Shown here: positions 8,661 through 17,284 of the stretch, in pieces
How the letters are laid out: the number at the start of each line of letters is the position of its first letter
Numbering within the stretch: position 1 is the first letter of the stretch
Assembly (NCBI GenBank): GCA_030655135.1
Contig: JAURWC010000075.1
Location: forward strand, 1-64,000
DNA length: 64,000 bases
Source of the DNA: Hyphomicrobiaceae bacterium
GTDB lineage: Bacteria > Pseudomonadota > Alphaproteobacteria > Rhizobiales > Hyphomicrobiaceae
Direction of reading: 5' to 3'
Program-made: the position numbers and the translations under genes
Notes under the pieces: model-generated
Database searches by the model: none
The model's input: the letters and a program-made list of their open reading frames with translations, nothing else
What the model was told of the DNA's origin: nothing

Positions 8661-9014
8661 TTACTGCTTCCTCTTGCGTGCGGCGTAACGCGCATCACGT
8701 TCGGCCTTCTTCTCGGCCAGCCGCGCGACTTCGAGGTCGGCAACGATCCTGGCTTCTTCTTCGGCGCGCGCAGCTTGCTCCAATCGGTCGGCCTCTTCCT
8801 TCGCTTGGCGCTCTTTCGCCGCCTGCTCTTTGGCCGCCGCGCGCACGAGCCTGGCTGCGGCGATCTCTTCGCGCGCGGCACGCTTCTCCATCATCACCGG
8901 ATCGCTGGCACTCGGCATCGCCTTGACGCGTTCCAGCAGCTTGGCCTTTGCCTGCGCCGCGTTCCCAAGACGCTCCTTCAACGTGTGGTCCTTAAAGTCT
9001 CTCATTCCAGCCAA
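8661..9014 (-). CDS. DUF6481-like charged coiled-coil protein
   Basis: 117 residues from a TTG start (114 from the ATG at 9005). The TTG has GGAG 8 nt upstream, while the ATG has only GGA right next to it, so the TTG start is preferred. N terminus FKDHTLKERLGNAAQAKAKLLERVK, then a long Ala/Glu/Lys/Arg-rich helix with heptad-like spacing (about 45-105) and a basic end. Resembles DUF6481 proteins, frequent in alphaproteobacteria and of unknown function. Could bind nucleic acid or act as a small structural protein; nothing here decides. Confidence 0.75.
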   Translation of the reverse strand: MAGMRDFKDHTLKERLGNAAQAKAKLLERVKAMPSASDPVMMEKRAAREEIAAARLVRAAAKEQAAKERQAKEEADRLEQAARAEEEARIVADLEVARLAEKKAERDARYAARKRKQ

Positions 9015-9221
9015 TTCGAAGTCTCCAGTAAAAGTTGCAACGAGCGCCTTCTAACACGCCTTTACCAGAATTTGTGCCGCATCAAGCGGCCGCCAATCCG
9101 CGCACGCGGCGATTTGGCGGTGTGGCTTGGTAAACTCAAGGTACGGCGGGAGGTCCAAAACTATTGCCTGTAAAATCCGCCGTGCGGCTGATACACGGTC
9201 CTACGAACTCCAGGGAGCACC

Positions 9222-9674
9222 ATGCAAGCAAACACGTTGAATTTGGCCCTGGTGGCGCACTCCGCCAGGAACGTCCTGGAGGCGTACTCCACTGCCAACT
9301 CAGATATCATGTTCAATGGCTTCCCAAGAGGCGCCTGCGGGGCAACATCTGACCTCATCGGCAGATATCTCAACGAGGCCTACCAGCTTCGAGCCCAGCT
9401 CGTCAGCGGCCGCCGCACCGACGGAGCAATCCACATTTGGCTCAGCGTCTGCGGCATCATCGTCGATATTACAGCCGATCAATTTGGCAAATCGGCCGTG
9501 ATCGTCACGCGGCAAAGCCCATGGCACGGCGCCTGGGAAACCGGCGAGGGCGAGCCCCCGGACGTGCACCAGAATGATTGGCCGTGCTATCTAGCACCTG
9601 CCTGGAACGCGATGGTAGCCGGTCTGGTCCGTGCAAAATTCCGCCCGCCTGCCAGCAGCATCGCTGCCGCCTGA
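9222..9674 (+). CDS. putative transglutaminase/papain-fold cysteine hydrolase
   Basis: 150 residues, no signal peptide. Conserved-looking blocks are FPRGACGATSDLIGRYL (Cys about 39), GAIHIWLSVCGIIVDITADQF (His about 71, Asp about 82), and VIVTRQSPWH. The order Cys-His-Asp, with His and Asp on neighbouring strands of the kind HxWL...iVDITADQF, resembles transglutaminase-like or papain-fold peptidases. This is inferred from pattern, not from a family match I can name. The ATG follows CCAGGGAGCACC. It lies next to the 3' end of tRNA-Leu, a common place for acquired genes, but no integrase is present. Confidence 0.65.
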   Translation: MQANTLNLALVAHSARNVLEAYSTANSDIMFNGFPRGACGATSDLIGRYLNEAYQLRAQLVSGRRTDGAIHIWLSVCGIIVDITADQFGKSAVIVTRQSPWHGAWETGEGEPPDVHQNDWPCYLAPAWNAMVAGLVRAKFRPPASSIAAA

Positions 9675-9693
9675 TCAACGCGTCCGTTGTGCC

Positions 9694-9780
9694 TGGTGCG
9701 GACGGTGGGACTCGAACCCACACGTTCTTTCGAACTCAGGATTTTAAGTCCTGTGTGTCTACCGGTTCCACCACGTCCGC
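9694..9780 (-). tRNA. tRNA-Leu (anticodon UAA)
   Basis: The minus strand reads an 87-nt type II tRNA. Acceptor GCGGACG at 9780 pairs with CGTCCGC, the anticodon loop is ACTTAAAAT (anticodon TAA), a long variable arm follows, then the T-loop GGTTCGAGTCC and an encoded CCA at the 3' end. Decodes UUA and UUG leucine codons, rare in this GC-rich genome. Confidence 0.95.
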
Positions 9781-9837
9781 GGCAGCCAGGGCGGCGCCTT
9801 TATGCGGAGAAAGCCGGCGCAACGCAACGGCTCCCGC

Positions 9838-10563
9838 TCAGGTGCTCCGCCGCGAGCCGTGCCGCATTGCGGCTATCAGCAACACGAGCAGCATCACGCC
9901 GTTGAACGTGTGCCATAGGAAGTGCGTGCCCGGCCGGTAGCCGGCGATCCGCAGCATGTCGCACGTCTCCAGATCGATCGTGCGTGCCGTCATCGACAGC
10001 GCGAACAGCGCGCTGGCCGCCAGCAGGTACTTCCATGCCGGATGCCGCATCGCTGCCAGGATCAGCCCGATCAGCACGAGCGCGACCAGCGCCGGCGAAT
10101 ATTGCATCGTGCCGTTCATGCACAGGCCGTGCTCTGCGATCCCCAGCAGCCCGGGTCGGCACTGGATCGTCTTGGCGTAGCGCAAGGCGACGAAGAATCC
10201 GCCCATGCCAGCCAGCACGAAAATCCAATTCAGGCCAATGAACTGCCGCAGCGCGTATCCCAGGTACGTCACCATGAAGATGCCGATGGGCACCGTGTCG
10301 GCGTAAATCGCCCAGCGTTGCGCATAGGTGTGGAACAGAAAGCTGCCGATCCCGATGCTGATAACGATCAGCGCCAGCAGCGCCGGCATCGCCTTGTGCG
10401 AGCCCGCCGGCCGCCGCCAGATCAGGTACAGCGCCACCAGCCCCGCCAGCACGAACGCCCCGTTTGAGGTGGCGTTGAGCGGTTCCCCCCAGAACGACTG
10501 ATCCCCGCCCCGCTCGCAATAGCGATCCAGGTTCGCCCGGTCGTACCAATAGCTGCTGAGCAT
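9838..10563 (-). CDS. alkaline ceramidase-like membrane protein
   Basis: 241 residues with about seven hydrophobic segments. It fits the ceramidase/CREST hydrolase family: early acidic residue in RYCERGG, WGEPLNATSN, GSFLFHTYAQRWAIYADT (His78, Asp89), and C-terminal FLWHTFNG supplying the last histidine. In the family these residues bind zinc for amide hydrolysis. Bacterial members are often annotated as ceramidase domain proteins without proof; the substrate could be another lipid amide. The ATG at 10563 is chosen over an upstream TTG. Divergent from the cNMP-binding gene. Confidence 0.83.
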   Translation of the reverse strand: MLSSYWYDRANLDRYCERGGDQSFWGEPLNATSNGAFVLAGLVALYLIWRRPAGSHKAMPALLALIVISIGIGSFLFHTYAQRWAIYADTVPIGIFMVTYLGYALRQFIGLNWIFVLAGMGGFFVALRYAKTIQCRPGLLGIAEHGLCMNGTMQYSPALVALVLIGLILAAMRHPAWKYLLAASALFALSMTARTIDLETCDMLRIAGYRPGTHFLWHTFNGVMLLVLLIAAMRHGSRRST

Positions 10564-10662
10564 GCGCCCCAATTGCCCCGTGCCGTTAACGCCATCCCGC
10601 TATAGCATTGACGCAGCGTGCGCGCTGGCGAGAATGCCGCAACGGCAAGAAGGTGGCCAACC

Positions 10663-11037
10663 ATGTCGCAGACAACGGCCTTCGATTTCAGCCTGCTGGC
10701 TCGCAACGGCGTGGCGCTTCAGCGCTTCGCTGCCGGCGACAAGATCTTCGTGACGGAGGACGATGCCAGCGTCATGTATGTCGTGCGATCGGGCCGCGTG
10801 AACATCATGGCCAGCGGCGTCGTGCTGGAGACGATCGGCCCCGGCGGCCTGTTCGGCGAAATGGCCCTGATCGACGGTGCGCCGCGCAGCGCCACGGCCG
10901 CCGTCGTCGAGGAGGCCGAGGTTGCGCCCATCGACCGCAACGCCTTCCTGTTCATGGTGCGCCAGAGCCCCGACTTTGCGCTTGAAGTCATGAGCGTGCT
11001 GGCCGCCCGCATCCGCCGCATGAATGAGGGGCTTTGA
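10663..11037 (+). CDS. single-domain cyclic-nucleotide-binding protein
   Basis: 124 residues from MSQTTAFDF, with an AAGGTGG ribosome site. The whole protein is one Crp-type cNMP-binding beta-roll. It has the phosphate-binding cassette GLFGEMALIDGAPRSATA with the Gly, Glu and Arg used for cyclic nucleotide contact. No DNA-binding helix-turn-helix follows; the chain ends after the C-helix (EVMSVLAARIRRMNEGL). It therefore cannot be a classic Crp/Fnr regulator. Likely a soluble sensor that acts through a partner; none is encoded beside it. Confidence 0.88.
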   Translation: MSQTTAFDFSLLARNGVALQRFAAGDKIFVTEDDASVMYVVRSGRVNIMASGVVLETIGPGGLFGEMALIDGAPRSATAAVVEEAEVAPIDRNAFLFMVRQSPDFALEVMSVLAARIRRMNEGL

Positions 11038-11080
11038 AGCCGGCCTCGCGCCAGATGCAAATGCGGATTTCGCGTGCCAT

Positions 11081-11105
11081 GGGGTCAGACCTGAGGTCTG
11101 ACCCC
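11081..11105. repeat. GGTCAGACC-family palindrome, single copy
   Basis: Perfect inverted repeat with 11-bp arms, GGGGTCAGACC and GGTCTGACCCC, around TGA. It lies between two convergent genes and could form a terminator-like hairpin on either strand. Same family as the elements at 2659, 3345, 18191 and 56133. Confidence 0.88.
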
Positions 11106-11120
11106 GAACTTCGACGCCGG

Positions 11121-11717
11121 CTAGTTCGGAATGTCCTTCCCGCTCGGCACCACCACCGCGAAGATATCCGACAGCGCCGTCAGACTGGCGTTGTGCAGTA
11201 CTTCCGCCGGCACTTCGCCGCCGGTGGGGTTGGCCAGCGTCCGCGTCGCCGTCGCATTCGCCACCACCGTATTGGCATAGCCGTGGTTGAAAGCCGCCCG
11301 CGCCGTTGAGTTCACGCACACGTGCGTCATGAACCCTGTCAGCACCAGGTTCTTCACGCCAAGCTTGTCGAGCTCTTCCTTCAGCGCCGTCTTCTCGAAA
11401 GAGCTGGGATAGTTTTTGGTGATGACGACCTCGCCCGGCTTCGGAGCCACCACGTCGGCAATCTGCCCGATCGGTGCGGCGGTGTCGTACGGCGTGCCCG
11501 GGCCTGCTTCGTGCATGATGTGGATCACCGGCCGCCCGGCCGCGCGGAACCGCGCGAGAAGATCGGCGGCTTCCCGCAGCGCGGGTTCCACGCCCGTCAG
11601 CTGCATCACCCCTTCGCGATAGGTCTGCTGGCAATCGATCAGGATCAGTGCGCTGTCGGAAATCGCTGACGGGTTGGGGCTCATGCCCGTGATCTGCCGC
11701 AAGGTGGGGCTAGCCAT
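11121..11717 (-). CDS. isochorismatase-family cysteine hydrolase
   Basis: 198 residues with a complete Asp-Lys-Cys triad of the isochorismatase/nicotinamidase superfamily: LIDCQ (Asp28), ITKNYPSSFE (Lys101), and FMTHVCVNSTARAA (Cys134) after the usual cis-peptide region. Length fits single-domain members. Substrate unclear (amide or enol-ether hydrolysis); the absence of a nicotinamidase-type DxHxxxH metal site argues against pncA. The ATG follows CGGAGGAAC. Monocistronic. Confidence 0.88.
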   Translation of the reverse strand: MASPTLRQITGMSPNPSAISDSALILIDCQQTYREGVMQLTGVEPALREAADLLARFRAAGRPVIHIMHEAGPGTPYDTAAPIGQIADVVAPKPGEVVITKNYPSSFEKTALKEELDKLGVKNLVLTGFMTHVCVNSTARAAFNHGYANTVVANATATRTLANPTGGEVPAEVLHNASLTALSDIFAVVVPSGKDIPN

Positions 11718-11816
11718 CGTTGTTCCTCCGGAATTTGTTGTTGCGGCTAGGGTGCTTCATCGCCCGTATGCGGGCAAGCCCGGCGGCATTGCACTTTTTG
11801 CCGATTGCGCCGCGCT

Positions 11817-12035
11817 TCAATAGTGTGGCGGTGGAGGCTCGTTGCGCGGGTCGGCGATGTTTCCGCCGCCCGAACGGGCGTGCTCCTCCAGCAAAGCGAG
11901 TTTGCGCGTCAGCCCATCGATCACGCGCCACTGATCGGCAATGGTCCGGTGCAGTTCGTCGATCGTCTGCTCTTGGAACGCGATGCGCATCTCGACGGTG
12001 TCGAGGCGTCCGGCGAGTATGTCAGCGTCACTCAT
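11817..12035 (-). CDS. slyX: SlyX family protein
   Basis: 72 residues from MSDADILAG. Matches SlyX: RLDTVEMRIAFQEQTIDELHRTIADQW, a short dimeric coiled coil, and a C terminus rich in proline ending PPPPHY, typical for SlyX. Function in the cell is not established; overexpression phenotypes in enterobacteria gave the name. A longer in-frame start upstream would add 44 residues without homology and is rejected; the chosen ATG has GGGGGC upstream. Confidence 0.88.
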   Translation of the reverse strand: MSDADILAGRLDTVEMRIAFQEQTIDELHRTIADQWRVIDGLTRKLALLEEHARSGGGNIADPRNEPPPPHY

Positions 12036-12214
12036 GGCAGCCCCCGGCGAGTCGCGGCAGTAGCCGCAGGAATTGGGCGGCTTTCTCGCACTGAACGCAG
12101 CTGCGGCCAACAAAAAATAACCAATACTAGGGGGTAAACGAGACAGCCAAAGAATTCGAGCGTTCAATGTCTATTCCCAATAGCGGGTTTGCTTTGAACG
12201 TTTCGGAGTCTCCT

Positions 12215-12415
12215 ATGTCGAAACACTCAACACATAAGATTTTGTTCGCTGTTGCTGCAACCCTGGCGCTCGCCGTCCCTGCACAAGCCGGCTCTCGCCA
12301 CGATGATTGCTTCCGCGATGTGTTCCGCGGCATGGATCACACCATGACCCGCGTCGTCCATCACACCGGCCGCGTGTTGAAAGACATGTTCCGCTGGTGC
12401 GATCGCCGCGCCTGA
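12215..12415 (+). CDS. small exported protein, function unknown
   Basis: 66 residues from MSKHSTHK, with GGAG 7 nt upstream. A clear signal peptide (KILFAVAATLALAVPAQA) is followed by a basic, His- and Arg-rich mature peptide of about 40 residues with two cysteines (DDCFRDVF, FRWCDRRA). I do not recognise a family. Followed by a collapsed repeat hairpin and a strong terminator. Confidence 0.72.
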   Translation: MSKHSTHKILFAVAATLALAVPAQAGSRHDDCFRDVFRGMDHTMTRVVHHTGRVLKDMFRWCDRRA

Positions 12416-12439
12416 TAGCGGCAACTTCCTCCTCCTAGG

Positions 12440-12464
12440 GTGCTTCCGGATAGAAGCACGGCAC
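12440..12464. repeat. collapsed copy of the window-start hairpin repeat
   Basis: GTGCTTCCGGATAGAAGCAC plus GGCAC. It keeps the outer arms and the GGC flank of the 56-bp repeat at 1-186 but lacks the central GGAAAAGTG...TTTTCC section, as if the hairpin loop had been deleted. Confidence 0.65.
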
Positions 12465-12480
12465 AAGTACGCAAACGGCC

Positions 12481-12507
12481 AACGGCCAGCCCCCGGAGCT
12501 GGCCGTT
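12481..12507. terminator. bidirectional terminator hairpin
   Basis: Perfect 10-bp stem AACGGCCAGC/GCTGGCCGTT with a 7-nt loop, followed by GTTATT on the plus strand. It sits between the convergent small exported gene (ends 12415) and the pentapeptide-repeat gene (ends 12509). Confidence 0.8.
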
Positions 12508-12508
12508 G

Positions 12509-13324
12509 TTATTGGCGCACGGCCTTGTCGAGGTTGACAGCCTGGTCGACACCGATTGCCTGGTCGAAGCCCCGGATGCCGCGAAGATCCGCACCATCGA
12601 AGTTCGTACGGGTAACGTTAGCGCCCGTCAGGTCGGCACCCGAAAGATCCGCCTTCGAGAAATCGGCTTCCCGCAGATCTGCGCCGCTCAAGTCCGCACC
12701 GGCAAGAACTGAAAAATGCACCAGCACCCGGCTAAGGTTGGCGCGAACCATTTTCGCGCCGGAAAAGTCGCATGAACGGAACGCCGTCCGTCTCGTCACC
12801 GATATCGTGGTGTCGCCAAAACGCTTCGAATGCGGGCTGAAGTCGGCATCTGACAGATCGGCGCCGCGGAAGTCTACACGCCAATATTCGCCGTTGACGC
12901 GAAAGCGCGTCAGTGTAGCACCGGTAAACCGCGGTGCCTCGTGCGTGGCATTGCTCAGCGTCAGGAACGCGGCCGGCACCAGCATTGTCGCGCCCGAGAG
13001 GTTGGCCCCGGAAAAATCAGCCCGGATAATCGTCGTACGGTCGAGCCGCGCACCGACAAGGTTGACGCCCTTGAGGTTCGATCCGGTCATGTCGACGCCG
13101 AACAGGTCGGCATGCGTCAAGCGCGCGCCTTTGAAGTCGATGCCGGACAGATCCAGATAGCTGAGGTTCTTGTTGGAATAATCCAGCGGTTCGGCGGCCG
13201 TCGCCTTATACAGCGCCGCCGTCAGCTCCCGCGCCGAAACGTCGGCTGCCTGCGCGCGCGCCTCCCAACCGGCTTCTGCGGCGATGCAGGCCAGTGCAGC
13301 AATAGTAAGTAGCGAAAGTCGCAT
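12509..13324 (-). CDS. exported pentapeptide-repeat protein
   Basis: 271 residues from MRLSLLTIAA, with AGGA upstream. A signal peptide (to about residue 25, ARAQA) is followed by two blocks of A(D/N)LXX pentapeptide repeats, about 50-110 and 145-260, for example LSYLDLSGIDFKGARL and LAGADLSGADLREADF, separated by an irregular stretch. Such proteins fold as right-handed quadrilateral beta-helices. The signal peptide places it outside the cytoplasm, so a gyrase-protecting Qnr role is unlikely. Function unknown. Confidence 0.85.
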   Translation of the reverse strand: MRLSLLTIAALACIAAEAGWEARAQAADVSARELTAALYKATAAEPLDYSNKNLSYLDLSGIDFKGARLTHADLFGVDMTGSNLKGVNLVGARLDRTTIIRADFSGANLSGATMLVPAAFLTLSNATHEAPRFTGATLTRFRVNGEYWRVDFRGADLSDADFSPHSKRFGDTTISVTRRTAFRSCDFSGAKMVRANLSRVLVHFSVLAGADLSGADLREADFSKADLSGADLTGANVTRTNFDGADLRGIRGFDQAIGVDQAVNLDKAVRQ

Positions 13325-13394
13325 CGGCACGTCCTGGCTAGGCAACTTTATTCAGTCACGGCGCGCGTGAAAGCGCAAGGCATGCCGCCCGCTA

Positions 13395-16300
13395 TCAATG
13401 ATGTGCTGCGCCGTAGCCACCACCGGTTGGCGTTTCGATGATCAGGGCGTCTCCGGCACCTACAGTTAACTGAGCACTGCCCGGCAAAGTTTCATCGCCT
13501 CCGGACGCGCGACGCACCAGGTTTCGGCCGCGCTGTCCCGGCTTACCCCCCGCCAGCCCGAACGGAGCGACCTCGCGGTAGCCCGACAGAATGGCCGTTT
13601 CCAGGGGTTCGAGGAACCGGAGCACGCGTCGCGTGCCGTCGCCGCTCGCCCACCGCCCCTTGCCGCCGGAGCCCCGCCGGATGGAAAATTCGTCCAGCAC
13701 GACGGGATAGCGCAGCTCCAGCACTTCCGGATCGGTCAGCCGCGTGTTGGTCATGTGCACCTGTACGGCCGCCGCGCCATCGAAGCCGGGCCCGGCTGGC
13801 GAGCCAGAGCAGATCGTCTCGTAGTACTGCACGCGGCCGTTGCCGAACGTCAGGTTGTTCATCGTGCCTTGCGACGAACTGAGCGCGCCTAGAGCCGCAA
13901 ACAGCGCGTTGGTAACGACCTGGCTCACCTCGACGTTGCCGGCAACGACGGCCGCGGGATATTCCGGCTTCAGCAGTGATCCGTCAGGCACGACGATCGT
14001 TAGCGGCCGCAGGCACCCCGCATTCAGTGGGATCGGTTCGTCCACCATCACGCGGAAAACGTACAGCACGGCAGCGCGCGTCACGGGCTCCGGTGCGTTG
14101 AAGTTCGTTGGCTGCTGCGGGCTGGTTCCGGTAAAGTCGATCGTCGCCGAGCGCGCATCGCGATCCACCGCAATCGATACCTCTACGGCCCAGCCTCCGT
14201 CCGTCTCGACGCGGAAGTGCCCGTCGCTCAGCCGCGCGATCAGCCGGCGCACGCTTTCCTCTGCGTTGTCCTGCACATGGCCCATGTACGCCCGCACCAC
14301 ATCAAGCCCGAACTGAGCGATCATCTTGTTGAGTTCAGCCGCACCCCGCGCGTTGGCCGCCACCTGCGCCTTAAGGTCTGCGATGTTCTGTTGCGGATTG
14401 CGCGCCGGGTATCGTGCTGCCGTCAGCAACGCCAGCGTCTCCGCCTCTCGGAACCGGCCGTTCTCTACCAGCACAAAATTGTCGATCAGCACGCCTTCTT
14501 CATCGATCGTCGTGGCGCGCGGGCTCATTGATCCCGGAGCGATGCCGCCAATATCGGCGTGATGCCCCCGGCTGGCGACAAAGAACAGGATCTCGTTGGA
14601 GCCGTCACGGAACACCGGCGTCACCACGGTGATGTCTGGCAGATGCGTGCCGCCATTGTACGGCGCGTTCAGCATATAGACATCGCCCGGCTTCATCGCG
14701 CCACCGCGAGCCTGCATGATTGCCGCCACCGACGCGTCCATGGAGCCCAGGTGCACCGGCACATGCGGCGCATTGGCAACGAGCGCGCCGTTGGCGTCGA
14801 ACAGCGCACACGAGAAATCCAGCCGCTCTTTGATATTGACCGACTGCGCTGTCAGCCGCAGCGCTTCGCCCATCTGCTCGGCCACCGCCATGAACAGGTT
14901 GCTGAACACTTCCAGCAGCACCGGATCGGCTTTGGCAGTGACGTGCTCCCGTTCCCGCGGCACGCTGCGCCTCAGCACCAGATCGTTGCGCGGCGACACC
15001 TCCAGCGACCAGCCATCCTCCACCACCACCGTCTGATGCGGCTCGATCACCAGCGCCGGCCCGGCCACTGAGTCACCCTCTACGAGATCTTTGCGCAAGC
15101 ACACGCGCCCTTCGTGCCAGGCCCCCCGAGAATAGAAGCGCCTGTGGATGGGGTCAGACCCATGGCCCCTTAGCTCCGTCGTGTCAGAAAAATGCTCGTC
15201 TGCAGCGCTGCCGCCACCCGACGCCTCCACCTCCAGAGTCGCGGCCAGAATACGCTTCTCCGGCGAGATGAAGCCGAAGCGGCGCTGGTGTGCTGCCGCG
15301 AAGTCGCGCGTCATGAAGTCGAGCTCGGAGTGCAGCACCGGCACCGCGGTGTCGCTGCCCTCGTAGCGTAGATGCAGCCAGGTCGTGATCGCGATGTCGT
15401 CGTGCTCGACGCCCTGGTCCAGCAGTTCCTCCGTCGCGTCGTTCCCCATCTGCCAGGCGCGGTTCTCGATCTCGCGCAGGCCGGCACTGTCGAGCGGCAG
15501 TTCCAACGATTGCTCACGGCTCGCGCGCATCGGCGCCAGCCCCATGCCGTACGCAGACAGCAACCCCGACAGCGGATGGATCAGCACGGTCTCCATACCC
15601 AGCGTGTCGGCGATGAGGCACGCATGCTGCCCGCCTGCCGAGCCGAAGCACTGCAGCGCGTAGCGCGTCACGTCGTAGCCGCGCTCGACGGAGATCTTCT
15701 TGATGGCGTTGGCCATGTTCTCGACAGCGATGCGGATGCAGCCGTCCGCAACATCCTCGGCCGAACGCCCGTCGCCGATCTGCGCGGCAAGCTCCGCGAA
15801 TGCGGCCTGAACGGCGGCCACGTCGAGCGGCTCGTTTCCGTCGGACCCGAAAATCGCGGGGAAGAGTTCTGGCGACAGCTTGCCGAGCATCAGGTTGGCA
15901 TCGGTTACCGTCAGCGGCCCCCCGCGGCGGTAGCTCTTCGGCCCTGGATTGGAGCCCGCGCTCTCCGGCCCCGCCCGCAGCCGCGTGCCGTCAAACGATA
16001 GCACCGAGCCGCCGCCCGCCGCCACCGTGTGGATCAGCAGCATCGGCACGGTCAGCCGTACGCCCGCAACCTGCGTTTCCAGCGTGCGCTCGTATGCGCC
16101 GGCGAAATGCGAAACGTCCGTCGACGTGCCGCCCATGTCGAAGCCGATGACGCGATCGAAGCCGGCAAGCTTTGCCGTCTCCGCCATGCCGACGATGCCG
16201 CCCGCCGGCCCCGATAGGATCGCGTCCCGGCCTTGGAACATGTGCCCCGACTTCAGCCCGCCGGACGACGCCATGAACAGCAGCTGTGGATTCCGGGAAT

Positions 16301-17096
16301 CGTCGTCGCGCGCCGACAGCGCTTTCGCCGCCTTCTCCGCATAGGGCCTTAGCAGATCTGAAAGCGGTGGCTCCCCGAACGACAGCGCTGGCCCTGCCGT
16401 GCCCGCCGACAATGCCGCCGTCACGCGATCCACATAGCGCCGCAGCACCGGCGAGAGATACGCGTCCGCAACCGTCGTGTCGCCACGGCTCACCAGCTTG
16501 ATCAGCGGCGACACTTGGTGGCTGACGGACACCTGCGCAAAGCCGTTCTCGCGCGCCAGCGCAGCCGCCTGCTGCTCGTGCTCGGGAAAAGCATACGCAT
16601 GCATGAACACGATCGCGACCGCCGTCAGCCCGTCGGCCTTGGCCCGGCGCAGGTCTGCTTCCAGCTTTGCCAGATCCAGCGGCCGCTCGACAGTTCCGTC
16701 GGCACGTACGCGCTCGTCGGCCTCGACCACGCGGCAATACAACATTTCCGGCTTGATGATCTGTTTGGCGAAAATATCTGGCCGCGCCTGCGTGCCGATT
16801 TCCAACTGATCGCCCAGCCCGCGCGTGATCACCAGCAGCGTCGGCTCGCCCTTGCGCTCCAGCAGCGCGTTCGTGGCGACCGTGGTCCCCATCTTCACCG
16901 CGCCGATGCGCTCGGCCGGGATCGCACAGCCATCGTTCACACCGAGAAAGCGCCGGATACCCTCGATGGCGGCGTCATCATAGGCGGGGTTCTCCGACAG
17001 CAGCTTGCGCGCGTGCAGCCGTCCGTCGGGATCACGCGCCACGATATCGGTGAACGTCCCGCCCCGATCGATCCAGAATTGCCACGCCTCGCTCAT
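13395..17096 (-). CDS. oplaH: 5-oxoprolinase (ATP-hydrolysing), HyuA-HyuB fusion
   Basis: 1233 residues. Converts 5-oxo-L-proline plus ATP to L-glutamate; hydantoinase/acetone carboxylase relatives share the fold. The N-terminal HyuA-like half (about 1-690) has IDRGGTFTD near residue 9 and [10 protein letters not shown] near 320, both ASKHA ATP-binding motifs. The C-terminal HyuB-like half spans about 720-1230. The fused layout is typical of OPLAH. Odd: near the junction, around residues 640-650, the peptide [11 protein letters not shown] is encoded by sequence matching the GGTCAGACC repeat family (15149-15177), an apparent in-frame insertion. Monocistronic; the 5' end faces a divergent transporter. 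Confidence 0.93.
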   Translation of the reverse strand: MSEAWQFWIDRGGTFTDIVARDPDGRLHARKLLSENPAYDDAAIEGIRRFLGVNDGCAIPAERIGAVKMGTTVATNALLERKGEPTLLVITRGLGDQLEIGTQARPDIFAKQIIKPEMLYCRVVEADERVRADGTVERPLDLAKLEADLRRAKADGLTAVAIVFMHAYAFPEHEQQAAALARENGFAQVSVSHQVSPLIKLVSRGDTTVADAYLSPVLRRYVDRVTAALSAGTAGPALSFGEPPLSDLLRPYAEKAAKALSARDDDSRNPQLLFMASSGGLKSGHMFQGRDAILSGPAGGIVGMAETAKLAGFDRVIGFDMGGTSTDVSHFAGAYERTLETQVAGVRLTVPMLLIHTVAAGGGSVLSFDGTRLRAGPESAGSNPGPKSYRRGGPLTVTDANLMLGKLSPELFPAIFGSDGNEPLDVAAVQAAFAELAAQIGDGRSAEDVADGCIRIAVENMANAIKKISVERGYDVTRYALQCFGSAGGQHACLIADTLGMETVLIHPLSGLLSAYGMGLAPMRASREQSLELPLDSAGLREIENRAWQMGNDATEELLDQGVEHDDIAITTWLHLRYEGSDTAVPVLHSELDFMTRDFAAAHQRRFGFISPEKRILAATLEVEASGGGSAADEHFSDTTELRGHGSDPIHRRFYSRGAWHEGRVCLRKDLVEGDSVAGPALVIEPHQTVVVEDGWSLEVSPRNDLVLRRSVPREREHVTAKADPVLLEVFSNLFMAVAEQMGEALRLTAQSVNIKERLDFSCALFDANGALVANAPHVPVHLGSMDASVAAIMQARGGAMKPGDVYMLNAPYNGGTHLPDITVVTPVFRDGSNEILFFVASRGHHADIGGIAPGSMSPRATTIDEEGVLIDNFVLVENGRFREAETLALLTAARYPARNPQQNIADLKAQVAANARGAAELNKMIAQFGLDVVRAYMGHVQDNAEESVRRLIARLSDGHFRVETDGGWAVEVSIAVDRDARSATIDFTGTSPQQPTNFNAPEPVTRAAVLYVFRVMVDEPIPLNAGCLRPLTIVVPDGSLLKPEYPAAVVAGNVEVSQVVTNALFAALGALSSSQGTMNNLTFGNGRVQYYETICSGSPAGPGFDGAAAVQVHMTNTRLTDPEVLELRYPVVLDEFSIRRGSGGKGRWASGDGTRRVLRFLEPLETAILSGYREVAPFGLAGGKPGQRGRNLVRRASGGDETLPGSAQLTVGAGDALIIETPTGGGYGAAHH
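15149..15177. repeat. degenerate GGTCAGACC-family element inside a coding region
   Basis: GGGGTCAGACCCATGGCCCC followed by TTAGCTCC matches the right part of copy B's first end plus interior (GGTCAGACCCCATGCCGC, TAGCTCTC at 3356-3382). It is embedded in frame in the 5-oxoprolinase gene and encodes part of [11 protein letters not shown]. Confidence 0.65.
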
Positions 17097-17284
17097 CGCG
17101 CAAACAGGGCCACGTCACGGAGGTTGGGTCAAGCGCAGCGCGTCCGAGAGGTAGCGAGGTGCGCAACATGTACCGCCAAGCAGCAAAGATTTCTGACCTA
17201 GCCCTTCGCGCGCATTTAATCGTACACACCGCATGTGCCGTGTTCGGCCTGACGTCAGGGTTAGGCGAGCCGAAGGATGTCACT

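Noticed and set aside
9222-9780. Genomic island at tRNA-Leu
   Set aside because: No integrase, no repeated tRNA 3' end as an attachment site, and no GC shift that I can see by eye.
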